NCBI GenBank assembly: GCA_027886175.1
Contig: JAJNNQ010000024.1
Coordinates: 7,672,001 to 7,736,000, forward strand
Direction: 5' to 3'
DNA: 64,000 nucleotides
Source: Phylloscopus collybita
Taxonomy: Eukaryota > Chordata > Aves > Passeriformes > Phylloscopidae
Positions within the stretch are counted from its first letter, which is position 1. Each line of letters begins with the position of its first letter. The notes beneath the pieces were generated by a model, which saw only the letters and a program-made list of their open reading frames with translations, did not search any database and was not told the origin of the DNA. Made by a program: the position numbers and the translations under genes. This document shows positions 45,899-59,168 of this stretch, piece after piece.

Positions 45899-48584
45899 AT
45901 GGAAAGTTTATTTAATGCAGTTATGAACTATAGAGTTGGTTTCTACCCAAACTGCAATTTGGAGACAACTCAAAATATTTGAGCCACTGCAAAAATTATT
46001 TTGATAATCAATTTGCTTAGTAGATTACCAGCTAATTAAAACAGAACCAGTTTTCATCCAGCCTGATGGAGGTGTGGAGAGGGGGGGAAAAAAGTATCAA
46101 AATCAACATGGATCTTTTTTGTGTCCTTAGAAAAGAGGCCTGGTTATTTTCTAAAAGGGAGAAAGTGGGCTTAAAAAGAAGTCCCAAAGCTATGGCAGCA
46201 ATGGTGAAGTTTAGGTCTGGAGTTTTTCTCTCTCAGTTTTTGCAGATAGGTGTATATTCCTAAGTAATGCAATTTGTTATTAATATTTCCCCTTTCAAAT
46301 GAAGAAAAGGAAAAAAAGGTCACAATAACAAGTGCTGATTTCTGCTCACTATATTGCCCATGCTCTGATAGTATTGTTTTATAACACTTGGTTGGAACAG
46401 GATAGCTATACTGAAAGAATTCATGTTTACTTTTCTAAAGGCCCTTATTGCTGATTTTTTTGTATGAATGTAAGTATATGAAGATAAATTAGATGAAAAT
46501 GCTTCTGGTCAACTGAATTATAATACTGCAACAGGTCCTGTGACATGGTGAGGGTTAAGGAATGCTAAACATATGTTTCATTTATCTTTTCCAATTCATT
46601 TAAGCTTAAACACCTCAGGTCTGAAGGTTATGCAGATGACAAGGACAAGGTTATGCAGATACACACCTTTGTCTCTAAGAAACCTGGAGGCTACCTAAAA
46701 ATAGCAATTCTCTTCGACCTTGCCTCTGTATGATGGCAATAAATGATTTTTAATTCAAACTCGCTGGGTTCATTGTGTTTTCTAGCTAATGGGTCCTTGC
46801 TGTCTGTGCAAGTTTGAATGCATATATAAAACTCACTAACAGCTCGAGTCAAATATTGATCATTTCTTAACCTGACTAACAAGGGAAACTTTTCTATTCC
46901 TGAAATATTAACAACGGAAATCGATGTGGTTTTATATCTTTGGGGAAATGTCCTCTCTTGCAGCTAAACACCATTGAATTCATGATGGTTAACATAACAT
47001 TATGTTGGTATGTAAAAATAAAGGTTCTAAGCCAGTGCTGGTCCTTACCTGGTCATGTCTAAGCCATAGTGACCAAATCAAAAGCTCTCTGAAATTTTTA
47101 GGGATTGGATTCTTTTAATCTTTCCATTTCTTTGTCTGTAAAATGCTGTTCATGATGATGTTTCCTTCATTCAAAACAGGAACATTATGAAGCTAAGCTG
47201 ATATTCTCAGAAGTGCCTTGAGATGCCCAGGTGGAATACTGTAGAATTGCAGAGTGCTATAATACCAATGTCAAAATTCAGTTTATTGCTACCATCTGTC
47301 TATGTCATCAAAGTTCTCTTGCACCTTACAGTGCACCCACCTGTGCCTTACTAGAAGAGGATTCAGTTTAGTAAGTGAAAATACACAGATTTCACAACCA
47401 GTGCAGCAGTCTGCACAACCTGTAGAAAATCAGGTCTAATCAAATTATTGTTCCTAAGATCCAGCTCAAAGCCATAGTTATGACTTCTTTGGGAAATGCA
47501 ACAACAAAAACCTGCAGGTTTTAAGAGAACATTGTTGGAAATAAATATGTGGGGGCCTGGGGGTTATTTTATGTAAGAAGAAAAATATGGGTATATAGGA
47601 AAAGCAGATATGGATACTGTGGATATACTGCATTTTGTACAGAATTACAGTTCAGATATATCTCTTACTGTAAAATTATTGCCAATACTGGTGAAACAAA
47701 ATAGGATAAACACAAGAGTGGGAAATGATCCTCTTTTTCTTCAGTGAGCAAGACTGTAAGTGCTCTCATAGATTTTGTCCTGTGACCATAAAAGACAGGC
47801 TTTTATAGTCTACTTTTTAAAGATCAACATGTTTGGATTGTATTAGTTGAAAGAGAAAAACTATATCCCAAATCAAATAAAACTCCACAGAGAAAGTTCT
47901 GCTTGCTTTCTTTGCTCTTTTTTTTTTTCCTTTTTTTTTTAATGTGTCAGCTGCAAAACCTGTCTTTCATTTGAAAAAGTCAGTGTGAGTCTGATGTATT
48001 TCTATAGGTAATACAGCAGTGTTAGAATAAGGAAAAAAAAAAAAAGAAAAAAGCAATCCATATGCTGCCTTATTACCTTTTCTTTGCTCATTTTCTTAAA
48101 TCAGTATGGCTGTCTCCCAGTGAACAATTTATGAAGGAGCAGAGATTGAAGTTTCTCCATGTTTGGCTCATCAATGCAAGTGACCCTCATATCATCTGAG
48201 CTATCTTAACATAAAGGAAGTGGCATACAAAATGAACTCCATGCCTTTTGGAGAGCTGCTGTTTACAGAAGAATTGTAGGTAAAGTATCTTCTCCATTTG
48301 CTGCATTGCCTTCTTGATTTATGTCTTATACCAGTCACATGTCAGTGTTCTTACATTCCTCAAAAATACTGAGGAGAAACTGTATGACTCTACAGCAATT
48401 CAGTTATTGATAAATACCAGATTGTGTTTTCCATTTTTATTAAGTAGGTTGTTCCTCTATTGGCTTTTACTCCTTCAGAATGCTTTAATTATCAAATATT
48501 TATCAAGACTACTGACTAAATATTTAAATACACCCTCCTCCAAATTACTTTTATGATACAATGTATGTCTTGCAATTTATATAA

Positions 48585-48607
48585 AAACAAACAAACAAAC
48601 AAAACCA

Positions 48608-48646
<39 letters not shown>
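48585..48646. repeat. (AAAC)n followed by poly(A)
   Basis: Several AAAC units lead into CCACAAA and then about 38 consecutive A residues ending at GAGG. Confidence 0.9.
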
Positions 48647-48651
<5 letters not shown>

Positions 48652-50215
48652 ATGTAACTAAGCTATCTGACAGGAAGCAATATATATAACTTCCAAGTAC
48701 CAGAACATTAAAACATGAGTTTAATCATTAAATGATGAGTATTTAAGTGAAACAAAGAACACAGTCTTAGGATTAATCCAGCTATGGCAGATAGGCAAAA
48801 TCTGTTTGGGTTTTTCTTGTTCCTGCAGTTTAATGTACAGGATTAAATAGCACCATTCTATACTCCTCAGCCTTTTGTTGGACCCTGAATATTCTGAGAT
48901 AAACTTTTCCAAATTGTGAGCTTGATAGACCTAAACCATATTTAACATAATGGCTTATAACTTTAGGGAGCCTATTCTAAGGTGATTTTTTGTATGCTTG
49001 TGTTTTTAACAAACACAGGTGGCTTTCATGAGAAGATACCAGAAGGTAAAGATGTCACTGATCTTTAAAATTTAGGAGATGACTGGGAGAGTGATGGCAA
49101 ACCACACAACTACAAACAGGACCCAGCATGACTAGATTCTGAAAAACGCTAATAGTGATCAAGAGAGTTGCTAAGCTACAACCAAGAATTTAACAAGAAT
49201 CAGGCTGGATCAAGAAAAATGGGCTGGAAGGGCCCAAAATTCATTTTCATTTTCATAGCTTGAGGATGGAGACTGGGAACAGAAGAACCAGGAACTTGCT
49301 GCAAGTCGTGGAGTCTGATCCTGCTGGATCATTGGGAGAATAGGTGGGGTATTTGTTATAAGTGGTTAGTGGAGAATGTCTGTAGCTGTGGGCAGATGAA
49401 TTTTGCCAAATATCTTCTAAAGTGTTCAGCGAACTCCTCAGACACTCCTAGTTCCTTTATGTCCAAATCCCTGAAATAATCTGGTTCTGTTATAGAAATT
49501 TTGTCTGAGTTTCCAACCATGACTTTCATAAAGTCAGGAGAAGCTCATCTCACACAGTTTTTTTGTAGAAATGGCCAACTCCAAAGTAAATGATGTCTTT
49601 GACATAAATAATAAAGATTTCAGCACTGGATTTTGAATATGATTCAAGGTCTTTTAGATGAGCAAATTAGAGAATGGAACAAGTTCAAATCGGTGTATTC
49701 ATCATAACTTTAATACTTTGGTTAGGAAAGGAATTAGCCATTAAACATCTATTTAAGTACTTTGTGTGCATGTGCATGATGGCCAAGTTATTAAGACTGT
49801 ACAAAAACACAAAGAAAAAATACAATTCTTTATATGATGAGAGAGATTAATCCATACTCTACCTCAGTTTGGGGCCTATTATATATAGAAATGGAAGTGC
49901 TCTATTCAGCTTGGGTTGAGTTGCTCATAATTCTTTTAAGACACTAATTAAATGTCTTATATCCAGTAAGTAATAGAGCCTGCTGCCTCTGACAAATGGA
50001 GTTTTGGCCAAAACCTATCGAGTTCTTTAAAAATATCTGAAGAATGGGAACACTACAATACATTGTATAGAAACCTTAAATCTAGTTTCAGAGAGGAAAA
50101 AAAAGAAAAAGAAAAAAAAAAGAAACTATTCTTTGATGAACTTATGAAAGGAAAGATCTATTGCAGGATGAAAGTCTGACCTTCTGAATTCTGCTTTGCA
50201 GGACCTGTGATGTGG

Positions 50216-50255
50216 GTGTCATGGTTTAACCCCCCAGCTGAAGCCAGCTCAGCGG
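50216..50255 (-). mobile_element. Possible LTR terminus scrap
   Basis: 'gtgtcatggtttaacccc' followed by 'agctgaagcc' resembles the reverse complement of the terminus of the LTR family found at 42696-43286, which ends in GGGGTTAAACC. Only about 20-35 bases match, and the rest of the LTR is not visible downstream. It may be a tiny remnant or chance. Confidence 0.35.
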
Positions 50256-50357
50256 TGAAGGTAAATTTCCTTTCTTAGAACATTAATTCTGTTTTAAACA
50301 ATATATTTAAGTAGAAGATCTACGACCCTTACAGAACTTAAAAAATATTCCCTTTCC

Positions 50358-50358
<1 letters not shown>

Positions 50359-50402
<44 letters not shown>
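50359..50402. repeat. Poly(A), 44 nt
   Basis: Forty-four A residues follow CCCTTTCCC and precede TCAACCCCC. No associated retroposon body is recognised. Confidence 0.9.
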
Positions 50403-50405
<3 letters not shown>

Positions 50406-51211
50406 ACCCCCAAAAAACAACAAACTAGTTTCTAAGGAAGAGTTTGATTCCTCCTTTTCCTCAGAAACCTCAGGATCAAATTATGGTAGCCCACTGTGCG
50501 GAAACCCCTTCATGTGCACGGTAGAATTGTGGCTAATTGCATTCCAGTGGTGCAATTAACAATTTGGAAGGAAAAGTGTCAGGCGCTCCGTCTCAAAATG
50601 TGAGCTGGAGTTCACAGTCCGGAGAAATTGTCTTGTGTATTCAGACATGCATTTCATGTTGTTTCAGCCTCTTCTTAATTAACACTGCTTGTAGAACCTT
50701 TCTTACTACCTGTTACGCGCCGTACTTTTCAGAAGGCAAACCAAATGATTTCTTCCTCAAGTTCTGTCAGATTTTGCAGCATAAAACAGAGCCTGTCACA
50801 TATTAAGGGACACCTCTCAACCTACTGAATTTTGCACCTTTTGCTAGAGCTGCAGAGGTGAGAATCGTTCCCAAAACTGTTGAGAGTGGAGTGCTTAAAC
50901 CTTATGTTCATGACAGCCATTATTCTCTTGTTTTTGCCTGGATGGTATTATATGAGTTTTTAAGGTCATATGGGGAAGTATGAAGTTTGTAACTTAAACC
51001 TAAAACAACAATCTGCAATGCTGAAGCCATTTATTTCTTTGGGCCCATACCATTTATCAGAGCTGATGAGAACAGTGACTCGGGACTGTGGTAGGATCAA
51101 GCAAATGCATGTTCCATCCACTGATGTCAACCAAGCAACAAGGAACAAAGTAGAAGGAAAAAAGGCTTCAACTGACATACAGGCTCATCTGCCTCATATG
51201 AATAACACCCA

Positions 51212-51322
51212 TTCCCTTCCCTTCCCTTCCCTTCCCTTCCCTTCCCTTCCCTTCCCTTCCCTTCCCTTCCCTTCCCTTCCCTTCCCTTCCCTTCCCTTCC
51301 CTTCCCTTCCCTTCCCTTCCCT
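51212..51322. repeat. (CTTCC)n pentanucleotide microsatellite
   Basis: About 110 bases of perfect CTTCC/CCCTT repeat give some 22 units without interruption. The other strand is (AAGGG)n, a homopurine tract with triplex and quadruplex potential. Open frames of Leu/Pro/Phe/Ser (plus) and Arg/Glu/Gly/Lys (minus) over it are artefacts. The purity suggests a polymorphic locus. Confidence 0.97.
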
Positions 51323-52340
51323 CTTCACCATGAGACATTTTTTGTGTGGTGTTCTGAGGCTCTCCCAGTTTACAGTCATGTTACATTTGTTCACCACAAA
51401 GAAGCAAAACATGAAGTACAGCATGATTCCTTTCATAATCTAAGGGAATGGGAATTTGAACAGTCCAAAACCATGCTCTGAAATCCTGTTCTGGTATCTC
51501 TGGCATTATTGTTCATGAAGTCTAGGAGTGGGTGTGTAGGTGAATCAGAGAGCAATGAATCTGGCAGCAACAGGCAGCACCAGTAAAAAAAAAAGTAAAT
51601 TAATTTTATTTTTAAAGATCTTTCCATTTTAAAAGTTTAAAGGTTAAAGATTTTATTGAAGGTTTCACAATTCCTACTTGCTTGTAGATGTAAAGAGTAA
51701 CAAAACTAAAATCAGGAAACACGAAATGGAATTGTTTATAGCAGCACATTGTGCATCGTGCATAGATCAATGATTGTGAATCTGATTTAGTCAGAATTAC
51801 TTCAGACATTCTCAGGCAGTAATAGTGAGATAAACCCCAGAACTTTATGGGACTACTCTTGAAGGGAGTCAGCATGAATGAAATTCACCTTTCTAAAAGT
51901 GACTACATTTTGTGTAACGTGCCTGCTGCAGTTAAAGCATGCTCTGAATATGTGATGATCACTTAAGTTATTAATGTTTGTACTTTGTTCTGTTCAAAGA
52001 ACTAAGTCAGGAAATGTTTGCATTTTACTGTGGCTGTGGCTCAGCTCAGAAGGGGTCAGGTGTACCTTGGGTTGTCTTCTTGAGCAAACATGCAGGCAAA
52101 CTTTTTCATCTCAAATTTCAATTACACCTCAGTCTTTCCCCTCCCCCTCCATCCCCTTTAATGAGAAAAGGGGAATCAATGCACATTAATGCTTTTCCAG
52201 ACCAAGTAATTTATTTCTGTATGTGGCTTGCTTACACTGGCTTGGTCATTGGAGGAATGAAATCATTGTTCCTTCAAGACTGCTTCAGCTTCTGTACAGG
52301 GACTTGCAGACTTGCTGAGTTCTAAAACAAGAACAGATCC

Positions 52341-52375
52341 CTCTCTCTCTCTCTCTCTCCCTCTCTCCCTCCCTA
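52341..52375. repeat. (CT)n-rich microsatellite
   Basis: CT dinucleotides pass into CCCTCTCTCCCTCCCT, giving about 35 pyrimidines in a row. Confidence 0.85.
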
Positions 52376-54267
52376 ATTGCCTTAATAGAAGAAAAAAGGA
52401 ATTGCTGGGTAATTCATGATGGATCCCATTATTATAATGTCTCTGGGATTTCTTGAGTAATATAATAATCTGCAATCTTTCAGATAGAAGTCCCACTTTT
52501 TTTGCTCTCACATGTGCTAATTTTACAGCAGTGTGACTTCTTTGAAGCCAAATGCATCCTATCTAGGGGGAAAAGGCTTGAGAAATCAAGTTAATAGTCC
52601 TCCCTGCCCCATTCTGGAGATTCAAGTACTTCTGTGCAGGAAGTGCTGTTACCCTACTGACCCTGGCTTCAAAAAAAAGTCTCCAACCAGCATCTGCTGA
52701 ATGAGAAAAAGGCCCTAATTACACCTTTTTATATGCAAAACCTCAAAGTTAATTGGCATTACTTAAATGTTAATATTGTTAATAATAACCTTTTTCCTTT
52801 TTTTTTTTTCTTTTTTTCTTTTTTCCCTCAGGGAAAAGGGGAAAAACTACGGTAACAGAACATTGCTGATACTGGGGGAAAATCATGAACTAGGAGTAGC
52901 AAGGCAGAAGTTTCAGCAATCACTTTTCCAAAATCACAAATATTTTCTTTTTTTCCTCTACGAAGCATGTTCAGAATTGTAAAACGTGGTAGAAAATATC
53001 TGTTAAGCAGAGAAGTTGGGGTTGATGCTGGACCTCTTGGATTTTGTGTTTGTTGGGGTTTTTTTTTGGGGGGGGGGGGGGTTCCACTTCCTGGCCTTTG
53101 TTGTGACATAAACATCCTGATACTGTTACTGCACAAAGATGTTTTCCTGCATTAAATGTTTAAGTGACTGTTGACATCCTCATAGTCACAGCTTCTGGGT
53201 GTATTTTTTGCAAGCTGAAGCAACTTCATTCCCACTTAAGGACATTCTCACCTAGAGAAAGAGAGCCTGAGCATTCTACACCAACCCAGCAGAAAAAAAA
53301 TCACTGAAAGTGATAACAGTGACTTCTGGAAGGTTTTCCTAGGAGTCCTGAGCTGATGTGATCTTGCAGTTCAGCATCCACTATCATATTCCCCTGATTC
53401 AGAACCCTGGCAGAGTGTACACTGACTGGAAGGGGCACATGTAAACTTCAGGAGTGGTTTTGTGTCCAGAGGGCAGAACCACCCCCGAGCTGGCAGAACA
53501 ACCCTCAGGTATCACTCAGCCTATTATTTGCTGCAAGATAAGATTGTGTGTGCTGGCCATGTGCTGCTGCTGCTGCACTGTCAGCTTGGCCACACCTGAA
53601 AATCGTATCTGCTGACTTTCTGGGGCATGGTAAAATACCAAAGGAAGATAATGCTGTGCCTGGACCCTGCCTTTCCCCCCACTGCAGGCACTTTGCCTTT
53701 GCAATTTCCAGCTGTGAAGTGGATTTCTGCTATGTACCCCTTATGCCTCCTCTGGCTCCCGTCCAGACTCTTGTTTGCTTGCTTCTCAACTTCATTCCTT
53801 GCAGCCATCAGAACTGGCTGCTTGCATGGCAGGCTGCCAAGGAATTTGTAGTAGGATTCTGGTGTATTTGCTCCCACTTATTGATGCTCTCAACAAGGTT
53901 TTTGTAGCACAATCCCCTTCTTACCGTGGCTCTCTTCAAGAGAAACACTCATAATTTTGCATTTCCTTAGCTGTAACTTACAAACAAGTCAATAATAGCC
54001 CCTTCATCACTTGCATTCAATCTACTAGCAAGCAAACTCCTGAGAAAATGGATATGTGACCTTTGCCTTTCTCTCTAAAATGCTGTGGATGTGAGCCTTG
54101 TTTGTCATGGAGTCTAAGAGGGGCTATATATTAAAAGACAGACATAATGGCCCAAAAACTGTTTTTCAAGCATAGTACTTAATTGTATGAGGAGTAGTTT
54201 TATTGTGAATCTCTGCCTTTCAGCTGCTTTTACCTACCACTAGGAAACTCTTTATTCTTTAGGACTT

Positions 54268-54364
54268 GGGAAAAAAAACCAAAAACAAAACAAAACAAAA
54301 CAAAACAAACCCCCCCCCCAAAAAAAAAAAAAAAAACCACAACCACCACCCACAAAAAAAACCT
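54268..54364. repeat. A/C-rich tract with C-run/A-run junction
   Basis: (AAAAC)n units lead to ten C residues (54310-54319) followed directly by 17 A residues (54320-54336), then CCACAACCACCACCC and further A-runs. It is the complement of the T-then-G junctions elsewhere. Confidence 0.88.
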
Positions 54365-57300
54365 CCTGTGAACAATTTTATATGCAGTTAATGTTCTAAA
54401 ATCTGCCTGAAAAAGAAATATCATGTCCAATTCTGCCCAGTTGCTTTTCCCTAAAACTCTTAATGCTTCGGGCCTGGAATGGGCCTCACTGTGTAAAGCT
54501 AATTAATTTGCTGATGACTTATGGTAGGAAAATAAAAGCTTCAATTAATCCAAACAATGTGTCTGTGGAAAATAGCTCCAACAAATTTTACAGTTTGTGG
54601 ATATTTTTAATAAATATAGGAAACTATACGACTGAGTGCCTTTTTAAGGGTACAACACTTGCTTAGAAACACCTGTTTGTTTTCTTTTCTTTTTTTAACC
54701 TGAGTCAAATATTTTAAAAAAGAAGTAAAAATTTGTGCTGATTTGAGCATTAAACAGACAGAGCTCTTTGAAACTTGGATTGTTATTCGGGTAATTGTGG
54801 GATGGGAAAGATCTGTTCTACACTACAATCCTGGGTCCAAACCAAACTTTTCTGTTCATGGTAAAGTTTCCAATGTTAATATCCATTTTCCTGTTACTTG
54901 AAAGGCTAGATAAAAGAAAGTTTGTTCACACAGCATGGAGAGAGAAACTCAATTTTCTAATAAATAGTATTGCTTGTTTATAGATTTCTGAAATACTGGA
55001 AAGCAAATAAACATTTTTAGAGTTGAAGGATTAATGCAGTTACTTAGAAGAGAGGTTTTTACTGAGGCTGAGGGGGGGACTCAGAGGTTAGCACAGCTCA
55101 TATCATTGCATGTTTGTAGTGCACACGTAGCCACAAAGCTTTGAAAGCCCTGTGGAGATCAGTAAAATGACTTATTCCTAAACCAAACTTGTCCAGTTAA
55201 AGAAACAATAAGTTTGGAGGCTAAATTTGGACATTGTTTTGAATCATGGTAATTTGTTACTAGCATGTCCTGCAAATGCTCTGTCTGTGCATGCATTTTA
55301 ATGGCCGTGGACATTTTGTTAACCAGAAATTGCATACTTTAAAATTTACTGGATTATGAGAGCACAGATTGTTCCGTGAACTGCTTGTGAATGAAAAAAA
55401 AAAATACTAGAGCAGAATGGCTGTTTGAATAGAACTGTGTAAACAGTTGGGATGAATAATTCATGCAACCAATTTATTTTATTTTACCCTTAATGAGTTA
55501 TCTATGGACAGCAGAAAACTGTTTTGATTTCCAACATTTTGCAAAATCATTTAATAAGGGATTTTGTTGATAAATTCTTGGCTTCCAGTTGATTTATTAA
55601 GAGCACAGGTATTTTGCTAAGAGTATTAATCATACCTATTAAATTTTTTGAATGTTAGCTTTATTGCAAACAAAATTTCCACTTTTGGCCATTTTTTTTC
55701 TCCTCAAAGCAGATTATTGGGCCTTACATGAAACCCTTGAATGTTGAATGTTGTAAGCTCAAAATTAACTTCCAGCACACATTCTTCAGTATTTACTTAC
55801 CTTGAGGTATTTTTACTAACAAAAAATTGGCTATTTTTTTTTTGGGGGGGGGGGGGGCACCTATAGGGCATAAATTAATATTTCACTGAGTCAGACTAAG
55901 TCATCTGTTGGTCCCTTATAGCATTAGAAATCTTGAATTCAAGTATTTCTAGGGAACTACTCCAGGTGTTCTCAGTTTCCCAGCTGAAGTGCCATTACTG
56001 CACTACATACAAATGTAGTAACCTGGATTGGAAGTGGTGGGTATCTTGTTTTATGAAATGTGATATTCTCACCTGCCACTGTTGTTCAGTTAAAGATCAT
56101 TAAAAAATCAGATCTTGAAGGGACCTTGTTTTTCAGTTTTTTTGGGGTTTATTTGTTTTGGGTTTTTTTTTAATGCTGTTTTGGAACACTCTCTCAAAGA
56201 AGAAATTTGCTTGAAATATTTTTCTTTTATCAACTCTTTCTTTAAAGATGTGAAGTACTTGACAGAGTGTAGTGTTGAGGGAGACAATTTGGTTAAGGAA
56301 AATGACATAAATGAGGTATTCCCGCTGTTGCCACTTTGTCAGCACTCTGAATTGCAGTGCTTTCTCTGTATTATGTCCTGTAGTGCTCCACAGCCCTGTT
56401 GTGAGGAATTTAAATAAACTGTTTCTAAAGAGTGCTTTTTATAGAAATTTAAATAAAAGCTTATCATCTCCCCTTCTCCCATTTGCTAGTAAATCTTGAT
56501 GAGCCATTTGCTGGAAGCAGTATCACTAACTAGCCTGTCCAAATAAAGACACTACAAGGTCAATGACTTATTCTTTGCTGGTGTTCTCCACATCATTGGC
56601 CCTGTACTCCATAGACACTTTTAATTCTGGAAGTGACATCCAACTTGGCACTTTGGAGAATGATACCAGTTTCCTGTGTAGTGAAACATAAATGTGTGTG
56701 TGTGTATGGACAACACACTGTCAATGTCTTCTGCAGTTTTGTTTTGGTTTGTATTTTTTTTTTTTTTTTGCCTGAGAAACTTGTATTTTCTGCTGACTGA
56801 AGAGCTTCCAGACTGAGCTTAATACTTTGTCTTCATTATATCCTTAAATTTCTTAAATCAGAGATGAAGATAAGGCCATAGCTCTGCCTGTCCTAACTGG
56901 CATTGCTAACACACTTTTATTCGTAGCAAACAACCCTCTTTTCCCTACCTCTCTCTGTCACCTTCCTAACAATGTGCACTGCATCCTGGGTGGCTGTATA
57001 TGTTCAATAATGTATTCAGTCTATTCACTGTGTCTTATTAAATTTTAAAGCCACTCTGTTGTAAGGTATTTTATGTATGTGTAGTTTTGGTCTGCTGTCT
57101 GTCCACAAGTAGAAGAAAACAATCCAATCTTATCCTGCAGTCCTTGTTCATGCTGTATAATAGCACTGGTGAGCAGCAAGCCAAATGGATGCATTTGTTT
57201 CATGCAGAAGATGAATGAAAGACCTACTTAGGCAGAGCAAACCAAGTTTCTTTCAGTAGAATTCAGGAAACTATTCTCCCTCTTTGTTCCTCTCTTTAAG

Positions 57301-59142
57301 ATTTCTAAGAATAAAACCAAACAAGCCTCCTTCCAAAAAAGCAGACCTTGACATATAAAGATTTGGACTCAACAAGAAATATATCCATTTCCTTTGTCAT
57401 CCCTGACCATTGCCAAACAATTGTAATAGTAGCAGAAGTTAAGGCAACGTTATTCTGATTACCTCGATGACTGCTGAATGCTGAATTACAGCACAAAGGA
57501 GTTTGGTGACAAAACTCACCTCACCTAAGAAAATCAAAAATTATATGAAGGAATTAATATTTTAACAGTTTAATAGTGAAAAGCATTACTCCAATAATGA
57601 TTATGCATTATTTGATATAATAGCCCAAATTAATAGAGAAAGACATGGATGATATTAATAAGAATTAATAAAATTGCTATACAAGAAAATGAATAGTCAC
57701 CCTTTTCTTTTGTGTGATATTCATCTTTCCAGTTTCCCACTGGCTCCTAAGGTTGAATAGCATCTGTATTTTCCTTGTTTAACCTTCATTCATAATTTTC
57801 CAAGAGAGACGGCCTCCTTGGTATCTCTGCCAAAGATTGCAAGCATTGCATGGCTGAATATCATGTCAAATCTTCTTCCAGAACTTTTTATTTATTGGAT
57901 GCTTCTGTGTATTTGCATCCTTCCTCTAGGTCCAGCTTCCCCTTCTATATTAAGGTATTTTATGTACTGGCTTTGGGGGCTTTTAGAAACTCAGTACCTT
58001 GATGCAGGAGATTCCTTCCCAGCCTTTTTCAGGGTATTGATATCAGGGCTTAGATACAAACTTTTAATCTCTTTCTTTGTTCCAGAAATTGAGATGTTTA
58101 GCTTCAAAACCGTGAGTACAGGGAGCACTTGTCTGCCTTCCATGAGGTCTCAACTGCTTTATGGAAGGGCATAATTTAAACTACCAATGTATTAATTAGC
58201 TAATTTAATTTTTTATAATTGCAGTCCTGTACCTAAAAGATCAAGGAACTTGGCTGCAATCAATTTAATGCATTCTTAAACAGAGAGCTATTTTCAATTC
58301 CTATTCTTCTACTATATCTACCACAGCCAATGTGCTACACAAAATCCATTCTTTTAAGGATTGCTAATGACACAAACTAAGTGATCCTGAAAGACAAAAT
58401 CATTGGTGTAGTTTTCATTGATTTTGGCAAAACATTGAATGTGAAATCTCATTTGCCTTTTATTCAATTGTGGAAAATATTTCATTCTGGATTTTTTCAG
58501 ATCAGGCTGAAAAATACATACCAACTTATCTGTTGAAGCACAATGCAGAAAAAGAACTGAGTGATGGGGAAATATATAATCTTGCCTTGGAATCTCTATT
58601 TCTTTATAAATTTATCAAACGTTTTTGTCTACTATATATAAAAAAAATGTTTCAGGAACAATTAATCAGTTTCTAGCCAAATCTTTAAAGTAGTTCAGAG
58701 TAATAATCCTATATATTTTTCCATAGGGAAGGATCTGTTTTTATTCAGAGAGCTCTCTGAAGGCCATGGAGTTTTTATTTATCAGATACAAGTCCAGTGA
58801 CTGACACCTTGGAGTTATGTAGCATCTCCTAGAGAGTGGTAGAATCCCTGAAAAGGAGATGAATTTTGCTGATATTTGATGGATAAGAAGCAATGATGGA
58901 CAGAGGAGACCAGCAAGCAATCTTGAAATATTTATGCTTGCATATTTTTATCATGCTTTGGTGCATTTCTCTTTATAGCTACAGAAATTTCTCAGCCACA
59001 AAATGCAGGAGCCATATCATAATGACTTTACTTTGTGTCAGCTATTTTTTCTGGGTTTGTTCAGTGTGCTAATAATTTGGGAACACAAATAGCTTGGAAT
59101 GAAATAAAAGAGCTTGGTTAAAGATTTTTATTTTTCTTTTGA

Positions 59143-59168
59143 GGTAAAAGCCATGTGTGGCTTTTACC
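59143..59168. repeat. Perfect hairpin, 11-bp arms, TGTG loop
   Basis: GGTAAAAGCCA (59143-59153) and TGGCTTTTACC (59158-59168) are exact reverse complements separated by TGTG. A degraded relative of the same segment, GAGGTGCAGTGCCATGTGTG, follows at about 59203-59230. Confidence 0.93.

Larger units (their letters stand above)
43287..51211. other. Unique AT-rich noncoding DNA
   Basis: No gene is supported over almost 8 kb. Contents: a 20-bp tandem unit at 44021-44060, a (TA)n run at 45368-45381, a long A/C-rich tract at 45735-45898, two 14-bp direct repeats at 46624-46660, poly(A) of 38 nt at 48609-48646, a short fragment at about 50216-50250 resembling an LTR terminus, and poly(A) of 44 nt at 50359-50402. 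The rest is featureless to me. Confidence 0.6.
51323..59140. other. Unique noncoding DNA
   Basis: No gene is supported. The section 53400-53900 is less AT-rich and has overlapping frames of 62-119 codons on both strands, none with a recognisable domain. Simple runs: (CT)n at 52341-52375, T/G junctions at 53059-53081 and 55834-55857, an A/C-rich tract at 54268-54364, a short GT run near 56693-56704 and a T-run near 56756-56769. AT-rich blocks at about 54490-54620 and 55290-55610 contain many ATTA cores and may be conserved elements. Confidence 0.6.

Noticed and set aside
51194..51443. Open frames rich in Leu/Pro/Phe or Gly/Lys/Arg/Glu
   Set aside because: They are translations of the CTTCC array on the two strands.
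53400..53910. GC-richer stretch with overlapping frames up to 119 codons
   Set aside because: Frames occur on both strands without a domain. It could be a lncRNA exon, but nothing in the sequence shows that.
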